Origin: Bacteroidales bacterium
GTDB taxonomy: Bacteria; Bacteroidota; Bacteroidia; Bacteroidales; F082
Assembly: GCA_029983675.1 (NCBI GenBank)
Contig: JASBYY010000029.1
Coordinates: 1 to 39,698 of the forward strand
Length of the DNA: 39,698 nt
Direction: 5' to 3'
Below the pieces are notes generated by a model, which saw only the letters and a list, made by a program, of their open reading frames with translations, was not told the DNA's origin and did not search any database. This document shows, in pieces, positions 1-7,407 of this stretch; within the stretch, counting starts at the first letter, position 1; every line of letters starts with the position of its first letter. Position numbers and translations under genes: made by a program.

Positions 1-105
1 ACTCGAAAATCCATCAAAAATCATTACGAACCCTAATGACCGAATTGGGTTTAACATCATTATCAAAACATAGAAAGCAGTGGTTTGGTCTTATGACGAT
101 GTTTC

Positions 106-645
106 TCAATTGCCTTCCGGTTTTGGTGAGGCATCCATATCGGTGCTATCGGAAGTCTCGGTGGCTTCGGTCTCTGTGGTGACAGAGTGTTGTATGGGAA
201 AGATTTTCTTAGATTTGATGCGAACGGGAGTGATGATGAGCAGTAACAACACCTCCATTGCGTATTTGTACCAAGGGTAAAGTCCGGTGGTAAGGAATTG
301 CAGTGCGATGAGCATTAACGAGGCAAGCACGAAGATGGCTTTGCCATACACTTTTTTTCGAAAGATTTGTATCAGGCTGAAAACCAATATTCCGGTCAGC
401 AGGAGGCCGATAATCAGAATCACAAAGTCGCTTGATTGAAAAGAAGGCGCTTCTCCATCAAGATAGAATGAATCTACAAAATAGCGGCATAGCACCAATG
501 TCACCATGCAGTATATAAACAGCAGGCCGTAATAGGTGATGGCGATGCTGGCGGCCATTCGCATGGCGGTTGTCAACCGTGGCTTCAGGTCGAAAAGATG
601 CTTGGGATGCAACTCCATGATGGTTTTTGACTTCAGGCTGTTCAT
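106..645 (-). CDS. small integral membrane protein, unknown function
   Basis: The 179-residue product has about four hydrophobic segments: roughly residues 30-55, 72-92, 102-117 and 122-142. A polar C-terminal tail rich in Thr, Glu and Ser follows, so it is most likely an inner-membrane protein. I do not recognise a family. Its start codon overlaps the stop of the upstream membrane gene by four bases (642-645), which suggests translational coupling and a two-gene unit. A second in-frame Met at residue 11 (MELHPK) could also be the start. Function cannot be assigned. Confidence 0.6.
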   Translation of the reverse strand: MNSLKSKTIMELHPKHLFDLKPRLTTAMRMAASIAITYYGLLFIYCMVTLVLCRYFVDSFYLDGEAPSFQSSDFVILIIGLLLTGILVFSLIQIFRKKVYGKAIFVLASLMLIALQFLTTGLYPWYKYAMEVLLLLIITPVRIKSKKIFPIQHSVTTETEATETSDSTDMDASPKPEGN

Positions 646-1139
646 TGTTTAGTTTCAATGCGTTTAAAAGAAATATAATACACAGCAATGAATATCAAAG
701 TAAGCAGTAGGTCTGACGACAAGGTTCTGCCCACGTGAATGGGATAGATGCAAATGGAATTTGCAATCAGCATGAGAATTTGGGAGACGGTGTAGAAGTG
801 GAAGCCCATCTTGTTGAGCTTGAACATGCGGACGACACCCATGAGGGAAACCGCAAAGAGCAAGGCCATGGCTATATAATACCAAGGGCTGACAGCGATG
901 TACTTTTCCATAAGCTGTATGGATTGTTCCACCATGTCTTCCTCCATCCCGCCATACATGCTTGTGGCCATTTCCTCTAAACTGCCGTTGCTGAGCATGG
1001 CTTTCAATCCCGGAATCGAAATAAAGAAAAGGAAATAGCCCAAGATGCTCAGGCAAGCATTGGCAAATGATAACACAAGCAGCGTGGTCATGCCGCGCGG
1101 ACGAGGAGTGGGGTTGTTCGGAGAAACGCTGTCGTTCAT
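642..1139 (-). CDS. small integral membrane protein, unknown function
   Basis: The 165-residue product has about four membrane segments, near residues 18-40, 82-102, 115-135 and 140-158. A negatively charged loop with several Met and Glu residues lies between the first two. The frame stays open upstream to 1202. I prefer the Met at 1139 because the extra upstream codons would run through a long perfect hairpin (1170-1226) and encode no recognisable domain. It overlaps the following membrane-protein gene by four bases, so the two are probably made together. No family recognised. Confidence 0.6.
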   Translation of the reverse strand: MNDSVSPNNPTPRPRGMTTLLVLSFANACLSILGYFLFFISIPGLKAMLSNGSLEEMATSMYGGMEEDMVEQSIQLMEKYIAVSPWYYIAMALLFAVSLMGVVRMFKLNKMGFHFYTVSQILMLIANSICIYPIHVGRTLSSDLLLTLIFIAVYYISFKRIETKQ

Positions 1140-1169
1140 GGTTGCAGGGTTCAGGGCGGTGTGAGGTTC

Positions 1170-1226
1170 CGCCACCGGTCTTTGTAACCCGTTGCGCATC
1201 ATGCGACATCACAAAGACCGGTGGCG
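1170..1226. other. perfect 16-bp inverted repeat downstream of hutH
   Basis: Bases 1170-1185 (CGCCACCGGTCTTTGT) are exactly complementary to 1211-1226, with a 25-base loop. The hairpin lies between the hutH stop and the next gene's preferred start. No T-run follows the stem on the minus strand, so it is not a classical intrinsic terminator. It could be a factor-dependent terminator, an RNA-stability element or a repeat-family member. Confidence 0.6.
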
Positions 1227-1239
1227 AAAAGCCTTACAG

Positions 1240-2751
1240 TCATTTGTTGGCAAGTTCGTCGAATGGAATCGCATAGTCCTTTACGAAGTTGACGGACTTG
1301 GCGATTTCGGTGTACATCACCTTGTCGGTGCGTACAAACTCAACCTCCTTGCGGTATGCGGCGACGAAGTTTTCAATGGTTGTCGAAGATTTCAAGGGAC
1401 GGCGGAATTCAAGTGCTTGTGCGGCATTGAACAACTCGATGGCGAGCACGCGTTCGAGGTTTTCTGCTACGCGCAATGCTTTGGTTGCGGCGTTGGCACC
1501 CATGCTCACATGGTCTTCTTGTCCTTGTGACGATTCGATGCTGTCCACCGAGGCGGGTGTGCAGAGCTGTTTGCTCTGGCTGACGATGCTGGCGGCAGCA
1601 TATTGGGGAATCATAAAGCCGGAGTTCAAACCGGGTTCGGCGACAAGGAACGAAGGCAGACCGCGTTTTCCGCTGATAAGCTGATAAACACGACGTTCGC
1701 TGATATTGCCGAGTTCAGCCATGGCAATGGCTAAGAAGTCCAAGGAAAGTGCCAAAGGCTGTCCGTGGAAGTTGCCGGCGGAGATGACAAGGTCGTCATC
1801 GGGGAAGATGGTGGGGTTGTCGGTCACTGCGTTGATCTCTTCACTAAGCACCGAAGCCACATGGTCGATGGCATCTTTCGAAGCGCCATGTACCTGAGGC
1901 ATGCAACGGAACGAGTAGGGGTCTTGCACGTGCTGTTTTTCGCGGGCGATCAGTTCGCTGCCGTTTACGAAATTGCGCACACGTTTGGCGGTTACGATTT
2001 GTCCGTTGTGGTGGCGGATCTGATGCACTTGGTCGAAGAAAGGCTCAATGCGGCCGTCGAAGGCTTCCAAGGAGACGCAGCCGATGAGGTCGGCAAGGTA
2101 GCTCAGGCGGAAGGCTTTCAGCAGCACGTATGTGCCGTAGCTGCTCATGAACTGCGTGCCGTTGAGCAGGGCAAGGCCTTCTTTCGATTGCAGTGTGATA
2201 GGCTCCCAGCCGAATTTGGAAAGGATGAGGGTGGCAGGGACGATTTCGCCTCTGTAATGCACCTCGCCTAATCCCAGCAGGGGCAGCATGAGGTTGGCCA
2301 ATGGCGCCAGGTCGCCCGAAGCACCTAACGAACCTTGATTGTACACAACAGGAAGCACGTCGTTGTTGAAGAAATCAATCAGTCGCTGCACGGTGAGCAC
2401 CTGTACGCCAGAGTTGCCATACGAAAGGCTTTGCACCTTGAGGAGCAGCATCAGCTTGACGATTTCACGGGGCACCGGATCGCCCGTGCCGCAGGCGTGC
2501 GACATGACGAGGTTTTTCTGAAGCGTGCTCAGGTCTTCTTTCGAGATGCTGTGGTCGCACAACGATCCGAATCCTGTGGTGACACCGTAGATCGGCTTTT
2601 CTTGGTTTTTCATCTTCTCGTCGAGATAGTCGCGGCATTTCTGAATGCGGCGGACGGCATCTTCGGAAAGGGCAAGTTTATAGCCTTGGCTGAGAATCTC
2701 ATCGACTTTCTTGAACGTAAGTTCTTCTGCACTGATATGATGTGTTTTCAT
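1240..2751 (-). CDS. hutH: histidine ammonia-lyase
   Basis: This cytoplasmic enzyme removes ammonia from L-histidine to give urocanate, the first step of histidine breakdown. The 503-residue length is normal for the family. The Ala-Ser-Gly triad that cyclises to the MIO electrophile is at residues 144-146 inside GSLGASGDLAPL. The catalytic tyrosine region YGVTTGFG starts at residue 55. The later family block QGQEDHVSMG is also present. The other hut genes (hutU, hutI and a formiminotransferase) are not in this window. hisS lies 55 bases upstream in the same orientation, so co-transcription is possible. The gene fits amino-acid catabolism in an organism that also encodes several secreted proteases. 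Confidence 0.96.
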   Translation of the reverse strand: MKTHHISAEELTFKKVDEILSQGYKLALSEDAVRRIQKCRDYLDEKMKNQEKPIYGVTTGFGSLCDHSISKEDLSTLQKNLVMSHACGTGDPVPREIVKLMLLLKVQSLSYGNSGVQVLTVQRLIDFFNNDVLPVVYNQGSLGASGDLAPLANLMLPLLGLGEVHYRGEIVPATLILSKFGWEPITLQSKEGLALLNGTQFMSSYGTYVLLKAFRLSYLADLIGCVSLEAFDGRIEPFFDQVHQIRHHNGQIVTAKRVRNFVNGSELIAREKQHVQDPYSFRCMPQVHGASKDAIDHVASVLSEEINAVTDNPTIFPDDDLVISAGNFHGQPLALSLDFLAIAMAELGNISERRVYQLISGKRGLPSFLVAEPGLNSGFMIPQYAAASIVSQSKQLCTPASVDSIESSQGQEDHVSMGANAATKALRVAENLERVLAIELFNAAQALEFRRPLKSSTTIENFVAAYRKEVEFVRTDKVMYTEIAKSVNFVKDYAIPFDELANK

Positions 2752-2806
2752 TAGGTTGTAGTATTGTTATTGTAAATGATTCGATTAATAATTCTTGGAA
2801 TGCTTA

Positions 2807-4186
2807 CTATTTTGAGGCTCCGTTGGCCGGATAACCGATTTTCTCTACCAATTGGTTGGCGGTGACGGTCTCCTGCCGTCCTTCTTTCATCCATTTTACG
2901 GTAAAAGTCTGGTCGGACATTTCTTGCTCTCCGGCAAGGATGACAATGGGAATGCCACGCTGGTCGGCATATTTCATTTGCTTCTGAATCTTGACGGATT
3001 CGGGGTATATTTCTGCATTGATGCCGTGTTGGCGCACCTGCCGTAGGTGTTTCAGGCAATAGCGTTCCTCTTGCGGACCGAAGTTGAGAAAAATGGCTGT
3101 GGTGTTTTCCGAGAGGGTTTCCGGAAAAAGGTTCAGCCCTTCCAGCACATCGTAAATGCGGTCGGCACCGAAACTGATGCCCACGCCCGACACGTTGGGC
3201 AGTCCGAAGATGCCTGTAAGGTTGTCGTAACGTCCGCCACCTGTGATGCTGCCGATGGCATAGTCCTTGGCTTTGACTTCGAAGATGGCTCCGGTGTAGT
3301 AGTTCAGACCGCGGGCTAAAGTGAGGTCGAGTTCGGTTTCTATGGCTAGCTCCATGTCGGCGATGTAGGCGAAAAGCTTTTCCAACTCTTCGATTCCTTT
3401 TCGGCCGGTTTCGTTGTCAAGTAGTTTCTTCAACGCCTCGATTTTGGCCTTGAAATCACCCTGCATGAACAAGATGGGTTGCAGTTTGTCGATGGCGGCT
3501 TGCCCCAAACCTCTCTCGGCCAGTTCTTTATTCACGGCGTCGATGCCGATTTTGTCGAGCTTGTCAATGGCCACCGTGATGTCGATCAAGGCATCGGGCT
3601 GACCAATGTATTCGGCGATACCAGCCAGCACCTTGCGGTTGTTTATCTTTAGTATGGTGTTGATTCTTAGCTTGCTAAACACCTCGTCAACAATCTGTAC
3701 CAGTTCCGCCTCATTGAGGATGGCGTTGCTGCCGATAATATCTACATCGCATTGGTAGAACTCACGGTAACGCCCTTTTTGGGGACGGTCGGCACGCCAC
3801 ACAGGTTGCATTTGGTAGCGTTTGAAGGGGAACGCGATTTGGTCGCGATATTGGGTGACGAAGCGTGCAAAAGGCACGGTGAGGTCGTAACGCAGCCCTT
3901 TTTCGCAAATCTTACCGGCCAGTTTGGAAGCCTCCAGCGGTTCGCCGGACTGTTCCACGCCCGAAAGAAAGTCGCCCGAGTTCAGGATACGAAACAACAG
4001 TTTGTCGCCTTCTTCGCCATATTTTCCAAGCAAAGTGCTCAGGTTTTCCATGGATGGGGTCTCGATAGGAAGGAAGCCGAACCGACGGAAGACACCCTTA
4101 ATGGTGTCGAAGATATAGTTGCGGCGTACCATTACTTCGGGTAGGAAGTCACGGGTGCCTTTAGGAATCGAAGGTTTTTGTGCCAT
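2807..4186 (-). CDS. hisS: histidyl-tRNA synthetase
   Basis: This class II synthetase charges tRNA-His in the cytoplasm. The preferred start gives 459 residues beginning MAQKPSIPKGTRDFLP, the usual family N-terminus. The frame extends 30 codons further upstream, but that extension runs through a hairpin and a promoter-like box, so I exclude it. Visible family blocks are RYQMQPVWRADRPQKGRYRE (motif 2), the histidine-specific LARGLNYYTGAIFE, and GGGRYDNL followed by GVGISFGADRIY (motif 3). The C-terminal anticodon-binding domain follows, with IPIVILAGEQE. A TAnnTTTG box lies 22 bases before the start. hutH follows on the same strand. Confidence 0.96.
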   Translation of the reverse strand: MAQKPSIPKGTRDFLPEVMVRRNYIFDTIKGVFRRFGFLPIETPSMENLSTLLGKYGEEGDKLLFRILNSGDFLSGVEQSGEPLEASKLAGKICEKGLRYDLTVPFARFVTQYRDQIAFPFKRYQMQPVWRADRPQKGRYREFYQCDVDIIGSNAILNEAELVQIVDEVFSKLRINTILKINNRKVLAGIAEYIGQPDALIDITVAIDKLDKIGIDAVNKELAERGLGQAAIDKLQPILFMQGDFKAKIEALKKLLDNETGRKGIEELEKLFAYIADMELAIETELDLTLARGLNYYTGAIFEVKAKDYAIGSITGGGRYDNLTGIFGLPNVSGVGISFGADRIYDVLEGLNLFPETLSENTTAIFLNFGPQEERYCLKHLRQVRQHGINAEIYPESVKIQKQMKYADQRGIPIVILAGEQEMSDQTFTVKWMKEGRQETVTANQLVEKIGYPANGASK

Positions 4187-4207
4187 ATCTATACGGTTTT
4201 CGAAGCG

Positions 4208-4215
4208 CAAAGGTA
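4208..4215 (-). promoter_or_regulatory. -7 promoter box upstream of hisS
   Basis: On the minus strand this reads TACCTTTG, an exact match to the Bacteroidota TAnnTTTG box, and it lies 22 bases before the chosen hisS start. No clear -33 TTTG is present at the usual distance. It supports the shorter hisS start. Confidence 0.5.
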
Positions 4216-4220
4216 GTAAA

Positions 4221-4278
4221 AATTGAGGATGTTTTGACTTGCGATTTTGAAACATCCTCATTTCTCCCATCCTCAATT
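4221..4278 (-). terminator. intrinsic terminator after marC, with an alternative pairing
   Basis: On the minus strand, TGAGGATGTTT (4260-4250) pairs with AAACATCCTCA (4234-4224) around a 15-base loop and is followed by ATTTTT. A further AATTGAGGATG at 4278-4268 can instead pair perfectly with CATCCTCAATT at 4231-4221, so two exclusive stems are possible. The hairpin lies upstream of the likely hisS transcription start, so it most simply ends marC transcription. Confidence 0.6.
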
Positions 4279-4299
4279 CGTGGTGTGAAGCCGTATCGG

Positions 4300-4878
4300 T
4301 TATTTGAGCAGCGGCATTAGGTTTGTGATAACCAATTTAACGGACATCGCAAGCAGGATGACACCGAAGAACTTGCGAATGATGTAGATACCGGTTTTTC
4401 CAAGCCAACGCTCGACCTTATACACGTATTTCAATACGAAATAAACAATAAGCATGTTTGCGGCAATGGCAATAAGAATATTGATAGTGCTGCATTCCGA
4501 ACGCAATGATAGGGTTGTGGTGAGGGTTCCGGGACCTGCAATCAGTGGAAAAACTACGGGGACAAGGGTGGCGGCTCCAGAGGGACCGTCGTTTTTGAAT
4601 AAATTGCGACCAAAGGTCATTTCAACAGCTAAGGCAAAAAGGATCAGTCCCCCGGCAATAGCAAACGATTGAATGTCAACACCGAATAGCTTCAACATGC
4701 CTTCACCGAGAAATAAAAAAGCGACGATGATAAGGAAAGAAAGCATCGCGGCATTGAAGGCTTTGATCTTTTCTCCTTTCTCATTCAGACTGATAAAAAT
4801 CGGAATACTTCCTGTGGGGTCGATAACAGCAATAAGTACAATAAAACAAGTAAGAATCTCTTTAAATGCAAGGGTCAT
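4300..4878 (-). CDS. marC: MarC family (UPF0056) inner-membrane protein
   Basis: The 192-residue protein has about six membrane segments and conserved MarC-family blocks. These include the N-terminal IDPTGSIPIF (residues 19-28), AGGLILFALAVEM, and VPVVFPLIAGPGTLTT in the middle. The family length is about 190-220 residues, so it appears complete. The molecular activity of MarC proteins is not settled, and early links to antibiotic resistance were later questioned. It lies 54 bases after the ECF S-component gene in the same orientation and ends in a hairpin terminator before hisS. An AAGGAAAG purine stretch precedes the start. Confidence 0.88.
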   Translation of the reverse strand: MTLAFKEILTCFIVLIAVIDPTGSIPIFISLNEKGEKIKAFNAAMLSFLIIVAFLFLGEGMLKLFGVDIQSFAIAGGLILFALAVEMTFGRNLFKNDGPSGAATLVPVVFPLIAGPGTLTTTLSLRSECSTINILIAIAANMLIVYFVLKYVYKVERWLGKTGIYIIRKFFGVILLAMSVKLVITNLMPLLK

Positions 4879-4932
4879 AGTGCTTTCCTTAAAATATTAA
4901 ATGATTAAAATAGTTATGGATAAATAATACGA

Positions 4933-5442
4933 TTAGTTTTTTAGTATTCGATCGATGATGAGATAACAGGCAGCCACTTGAATCAGCATTCCGGGGATGG
5001 CGATGCGCAGGTGTTGCAGCGCTTGACTTAAACTTCCGCTCAAAGCCCATTCTGCTAAGGCACCTACGCCTTGGTAGAACACAACCACGGCAATAAGGAT
5101 GGGAATGGAGACTCGTTTGAAATGTGCAGCGGCCCATCCTGCCGAAACAGCAAGCAGCACCGATTTGATCAGCACCGCAGGAAGCATGGCGGTGGCGGGC
5201 ATGCCGAAAAGCAAATGGTTGGCCAAGGGGGAGAAGATGGCCGTGAGTAGTCCCGCCTTCCAGCCGTATTTGTAAGCGGCGATAAGGGTGAAGAAGTAGA
5301 TGGGCAGCAGCATGGCACCTCCCGATGGGAGGAGATGGCAAAGCTGTGGCAACGCAACATTGCCAATGACAAACAGTAGGGTGAGCAAGTAGGTTTTGGC
5401 CTGGGTATAGCCCAAGTTGTATAAATGGCTTGTTGTAGTCAT
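4933..5442 (-). CDS. ECF-transporter S-component-like membrane protein
   Basis: The 169-residue protein starts at MTTTSHLYNL and has five to six hydrophobic helices. The pattern PSGGAMLLPIYFFTLIAAY followed by GWKAGLLTAIFSPLANHL resembles substrate-binding S components of energy-coupling-factor transporters. The substrate cannot be read from sequence. The frame is open 48 codons further upstream, but that part only shadows the preceding DUF1893 gene. The gene begins 13 bases after the DUF1893 stop, so the two are almost certainly co-transcribed. No ECF ATPase or T component is nearby, so it would have to use a shared energising module encoded elsewhere. Confidence 0.75.
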   Translation of the reverse strand: MTTTSHLYNLGYTQAKTYLLTLLFVIGNVALPQLCHLLPSGGAMLLPIYFFTLIAAYKYGWKAGLLTAIFSPLANHLLFGMPATAMLPAVLIKSVLLAVSAGWAAAHFKRVSIPILIAVVVFYQGVGALAEWALSGSLSQALQHLRIAIPGMLIQVAACYLIIDRILKN

Positions 5443-5455
5443 GATATGGTCAATT

Positions 5456-5878
5456 TTATAGTTTGTCAATAAAACTCTTGATCTGTGGCAGACACTCTTC
5501 CGCCGTAGCGCAGGCGAGGCATCGCTGCTCGACAGGACAGATGCCGGTGCCGGCACGGTTGATGATATGCACCACTTCGGCGGCAAAAGTACAAATAATT
5601 CCGGAATTCCGAATCAGTTTCAGGGCTTCCGTGCTGATGACTTCTGCATGTATTGCCGATACGCCGCCAAGGATCATCAAAGCGGCGGCACCTTTGCCCA
5701 CCACCTTGTCAGCCACAAAAGCACCTTTCATGAGGTCCGAACCATCGTTCAGGAGGGCATAAAGATCGCGTATGCCGCGTTGGTAAAAACAATGGGCGAC
5801 ATTGTCTTTGACAATAATACATGAGCAGTTTTCTTGCTTGAGCCTTTTGATAATATCCTGTTTGTCAATATTTTTCAT
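5456..5878 (-). CDS. DUF1893 family protein
   Basis: The 140-residue cytoplasmic protein matches the DUF1893 pattern. It has an N-terminal CSCIIVKD strand, the block KGAFVADKVVGKGAAALMILGG, and a C-terminal Cys cluster in CPVEQRCLACATAEEC (four Cys). From memory, a Thermotoga structure in this family (TM1506) has a cytidine-deaminase-like fold, but no activity is established. The Cys spacing could hold a metal or an iron-sulphur cluster; this is inference. The start overlaps the nuclease stop by four bases, and the S-component gene starts 13 bases downstream. The association with a vitamin-type transporter subunit hints at a role in using or modifying the imported compound. Confidence 0.82.
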   Translation of the reverse strand: MKNIDKQDIIKRLKQENCSCIIVKDNVAHCFYQRGIRDLYALLNDGSDLMKGAFVADKVVGKGAAALMILGGVSAIHAEVISTEALKLIRNSGIICTFAAEVVHIINRAGTGICPVEQRCLACATAEECLPQIKSFIDKL

Positions 5879-6663
5879 GGTCGATGACGGCGAGTTTCCA
5901 ATGGGTTTTGACTTTGAGCCTCCACAACGGCTTCAAGGGCATCGGGGAGCTGGTAAAACAAGTCCAAGCCAATGCGTTCCTCTAATTCGTCCACCGAGAG
6001 GGTGTATTGTGTGTAAGGCGATGGCAGATTGCTGTTGCTGCAATAAAAAGCGATGCTGCTAAAGCTCTCGCCTTTTACGGCGAGAATGGCTTTGAAAAAG
6101 GCTTGGGGGACAGCGACACGGTTGGCGCCTATGGTTTGCGGATGTTCGGGGAGTACCGGACCGCAAACCACATAGATGCGGTCGAAGTAGCGCGTGGCTT
6201 TGCGAATCTGTGCCTCGATGCTGTTCCATACGCCGTTGTTGAGACTTCTGTTCTGGGGACAGACGTTGGAGTAGTAGCAGCTTTCATGCATGGCATCGGC
6301 ATTCCATTTCATGTCGCCCGCAGGTGCCATGTGGCCGCGGCTATAGCCGGAGCCTCGATAATCAGAGGCAGTTGCAGTGTGACGGCCCACGGCAGGGTCT
6401 TCGTAAAAACCGCCATCGCGTTTGACGCTCCCATTGGCCTTTTGTGCGGTCAATTCGTAGGCCACCCAATTTGGAATGCGCCATTGGGTGTTGTACGATA
6501 AGGTGAATCCCGTATGGAATACCATTATGTGGTTGCTATTCTGCATATCAACACTTTTGGGGCATTCCAAGCCTAAACTTTTTGTTTGCCCATCGGCAGT
6601 GTTTCGATGGTTGCAGCAAGAGAGCAAGATGGAAAACAGTACGAAAACAATTAATTGGCGCAT
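5875..6663 (-). CDS. DNA/RNA non-specific endonuclease (NUC1 family), predicted lipoprotein
   Basis: The 262-residue protein starts at MRQLIVFVLF and has a lipoprotein signal ending LLSCC, so it is probably anchored in the envelope facing outward or periplasmically. The beta-beta-alpha metal nuclease core is visible: GYSRGHMAPAGDM holds the catalytic His (about residue 111), and NVCPQNRSLNNGVWNSIE holds the metal-binding Asn. The usual DRGH motif is SRGH here, a variant I believe also occurs in other Bacteroidales nucleases. The likely role is degrading extracellular nucleic acid for nutrition. The stop overlaps the DUF1893 start, so it heads this operon. A TAnnTTTG box lies 26 bases before the start. 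Confidence 0.9.
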   Translation of the reverse strand: MRQLIVFVLFSILLSCCNHRNTADGQTKSLGLECPKSVDMQNSNHIMVFHTGFTLSYNTQWRIPNWVAYELTAQKANGSVKRDGGFYEDPAVGRHTATASDYRGSGYSRGHMAPAGDMKWNADAMHESCYYSNVCPQNRSLNNGVWNSIEAQIRKATRYFDRIYVVCGPVLPEHPQTIGANRVAVPQAFFKAILAVKGESFSSIAFYCSNSNLPSPYTQYTLSVDELEERIGLDLFYQLPDALEAVVEAQSQNPLETRRHRP

Positions 6664-6689
6664 GTTGTCGGCTTTCAATATTTGTTGTG

Positions 6690-6697
6690 CAAAGGTA
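6690..6697 (-). promoter_or_regulatory. -7 promoter box for the nuclease-DUF1893-ECF operon
   Basis: The minus strand reads TACCTTTG, a full TAnnTTTG match, 26 bases before the nuclease start. The -33 element is not recognisable. Confidence 0.5.
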
Positions 6698-6775
6698 TGA
6701 TTTTTTTGACCGGTTTTGATGGCTTGGTCAATTGGATGTTGTGTTGCACATTGTGCGAAAAGGTTTTTTTATAGA

Positions 6776-6819
6776 ATTGTAAATACCAGATAAACAATGT
6801 GATATAAAATATTTACAAT
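6776..6819. promoter_or_regulatory. 10-bp inverted repeat in a divergent intergenic region
   Basis: ATTGTAAATA (6776-6785) is exactly complementary to 6810-6819, with a 24-base spacer. It lies in the AT-rich gap between the divergent nuclease operon and the small plus-strand membrane gene, upstream of the latter's -33 box. It may be a regulator site or chance in AT-rich DNA. The rest of the 6664-6912 gap holds only the two promoters. Confidence 0.3.
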
Positions 6820-6844
6820 CTTTAATAAAAAAATGTCGGAAAAA

Positions 6845-6876
6845 TTTGTTAAACCAATATTGTGATTGTAAATTTG
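6845..6876 (+). promoter_or_regulatory. Bacteroidota-type promoter
   Basis: TTTG at 6845-6848 and TAAATTTG at 6869-6876 are separated by 20 bases, matching the TTTG / TAnnTTTG consensus with ideal spacing. It would drive the membrane gene starting at 6913. It is the best full promoter match in the window. Confidence 0.7.
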
Positions 6877-6912
6877 TAGCCGAAACATTGTTGAACTAAA
6901 AAGTATTACGCT

Positions 6913-7308
6913 ATGGAAAACGCTGTTGTTAAACGAATCGTGCGGTTTTATCTGCCTTCGGTTTTCTTTCTCCTCGTATGTGGGTATGTCGTGAACCGGT
7001 ATCTTTGCAATACACAGTGCGATAGGTCATTGCTCTATGCCATATTAGGCGGAGTGATAGGAATCGCCTTATTGGTAAATATCTTCTTGAATCATAAGGT
7101 GTTGAACAAGATTTTGGGGGGTATTGCTTTTATCGCATCCCTGTCGATGCTGGTGTTTTGGTTCATCAGACTGCTGCAACAGTCGGTGACCTCTATGTTT
7201 CGTTATTTTCTGCTGATCATCTTTAGCATAGTGATGGCGATATTTCTCATGAACTATGATAAGTCGGATGAGGGAAAGGTAAAAAAGACGAAAAAGGCCA
7301 AGCGCTGA
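6913..7308 (+). CDS. small membrane protein, unknown function
   Basis: The 131-residue protein has four predicted helices, near residues 12-30, 40-60, 66-88 and 94-114. A strongly basic C-terminus (KVKKTKKAKR) should stay in the cytoplasm by the positive-inside rule. I do not recognise a family. It stands alone on the plus strand between two minus-strand genes, with its own good promoter at 6845-6876. It is followed by a hairpin shared with the converging metallo-hydrolase gene. The promoter spacing and clear membrane topology make it a credible gene. Confidence 0.7.
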   Translation: MENAVVKRIVRFYLPSVFFLLVCGYVVNRYLCNTQCDRSLLYAILGGVIGIALLVNIFLNHKVLNKILGGIAFIASLSMLVFWFIRLLQQSVTSMFRYFLLIIFSIVMAIFLMNYDKSDEGKVKKTKKAKR

Positions 7309-7343
7309 GTGTGGGCTAAGCCCAATGCCGTGCTCTAAAAAGA

Positions 7344-7387
7344 TTTGGTGCTTGTCAGCCTCTGTTCGGAGTATGACAAGCACCAAA
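7344..7387 (-). terminator. hairpin terminator between convergent genes
   Basis: TTTGGTGCTTGTCA (7344-7357) pairs perfectly with 7374-7387, a 14-bp stem and 16-base loop. On the minus strand the stem is followed by TCTTTTT, so it fits an intrinsic terminator for the metallo-hydrolase gene. On the plus strand the T-run is missing, although the hairpin could still protect the 3' end of the small membrane gene's mRNA. Confidence 0.75.
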
Positions 7388-7407
7388 ATGATAACTGGAT
7401 TGTAGAA

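Noticed and set aside
1..105. Sequence before the first gene
   Set aside because: No gene, promoter box or hairpin that I could support.
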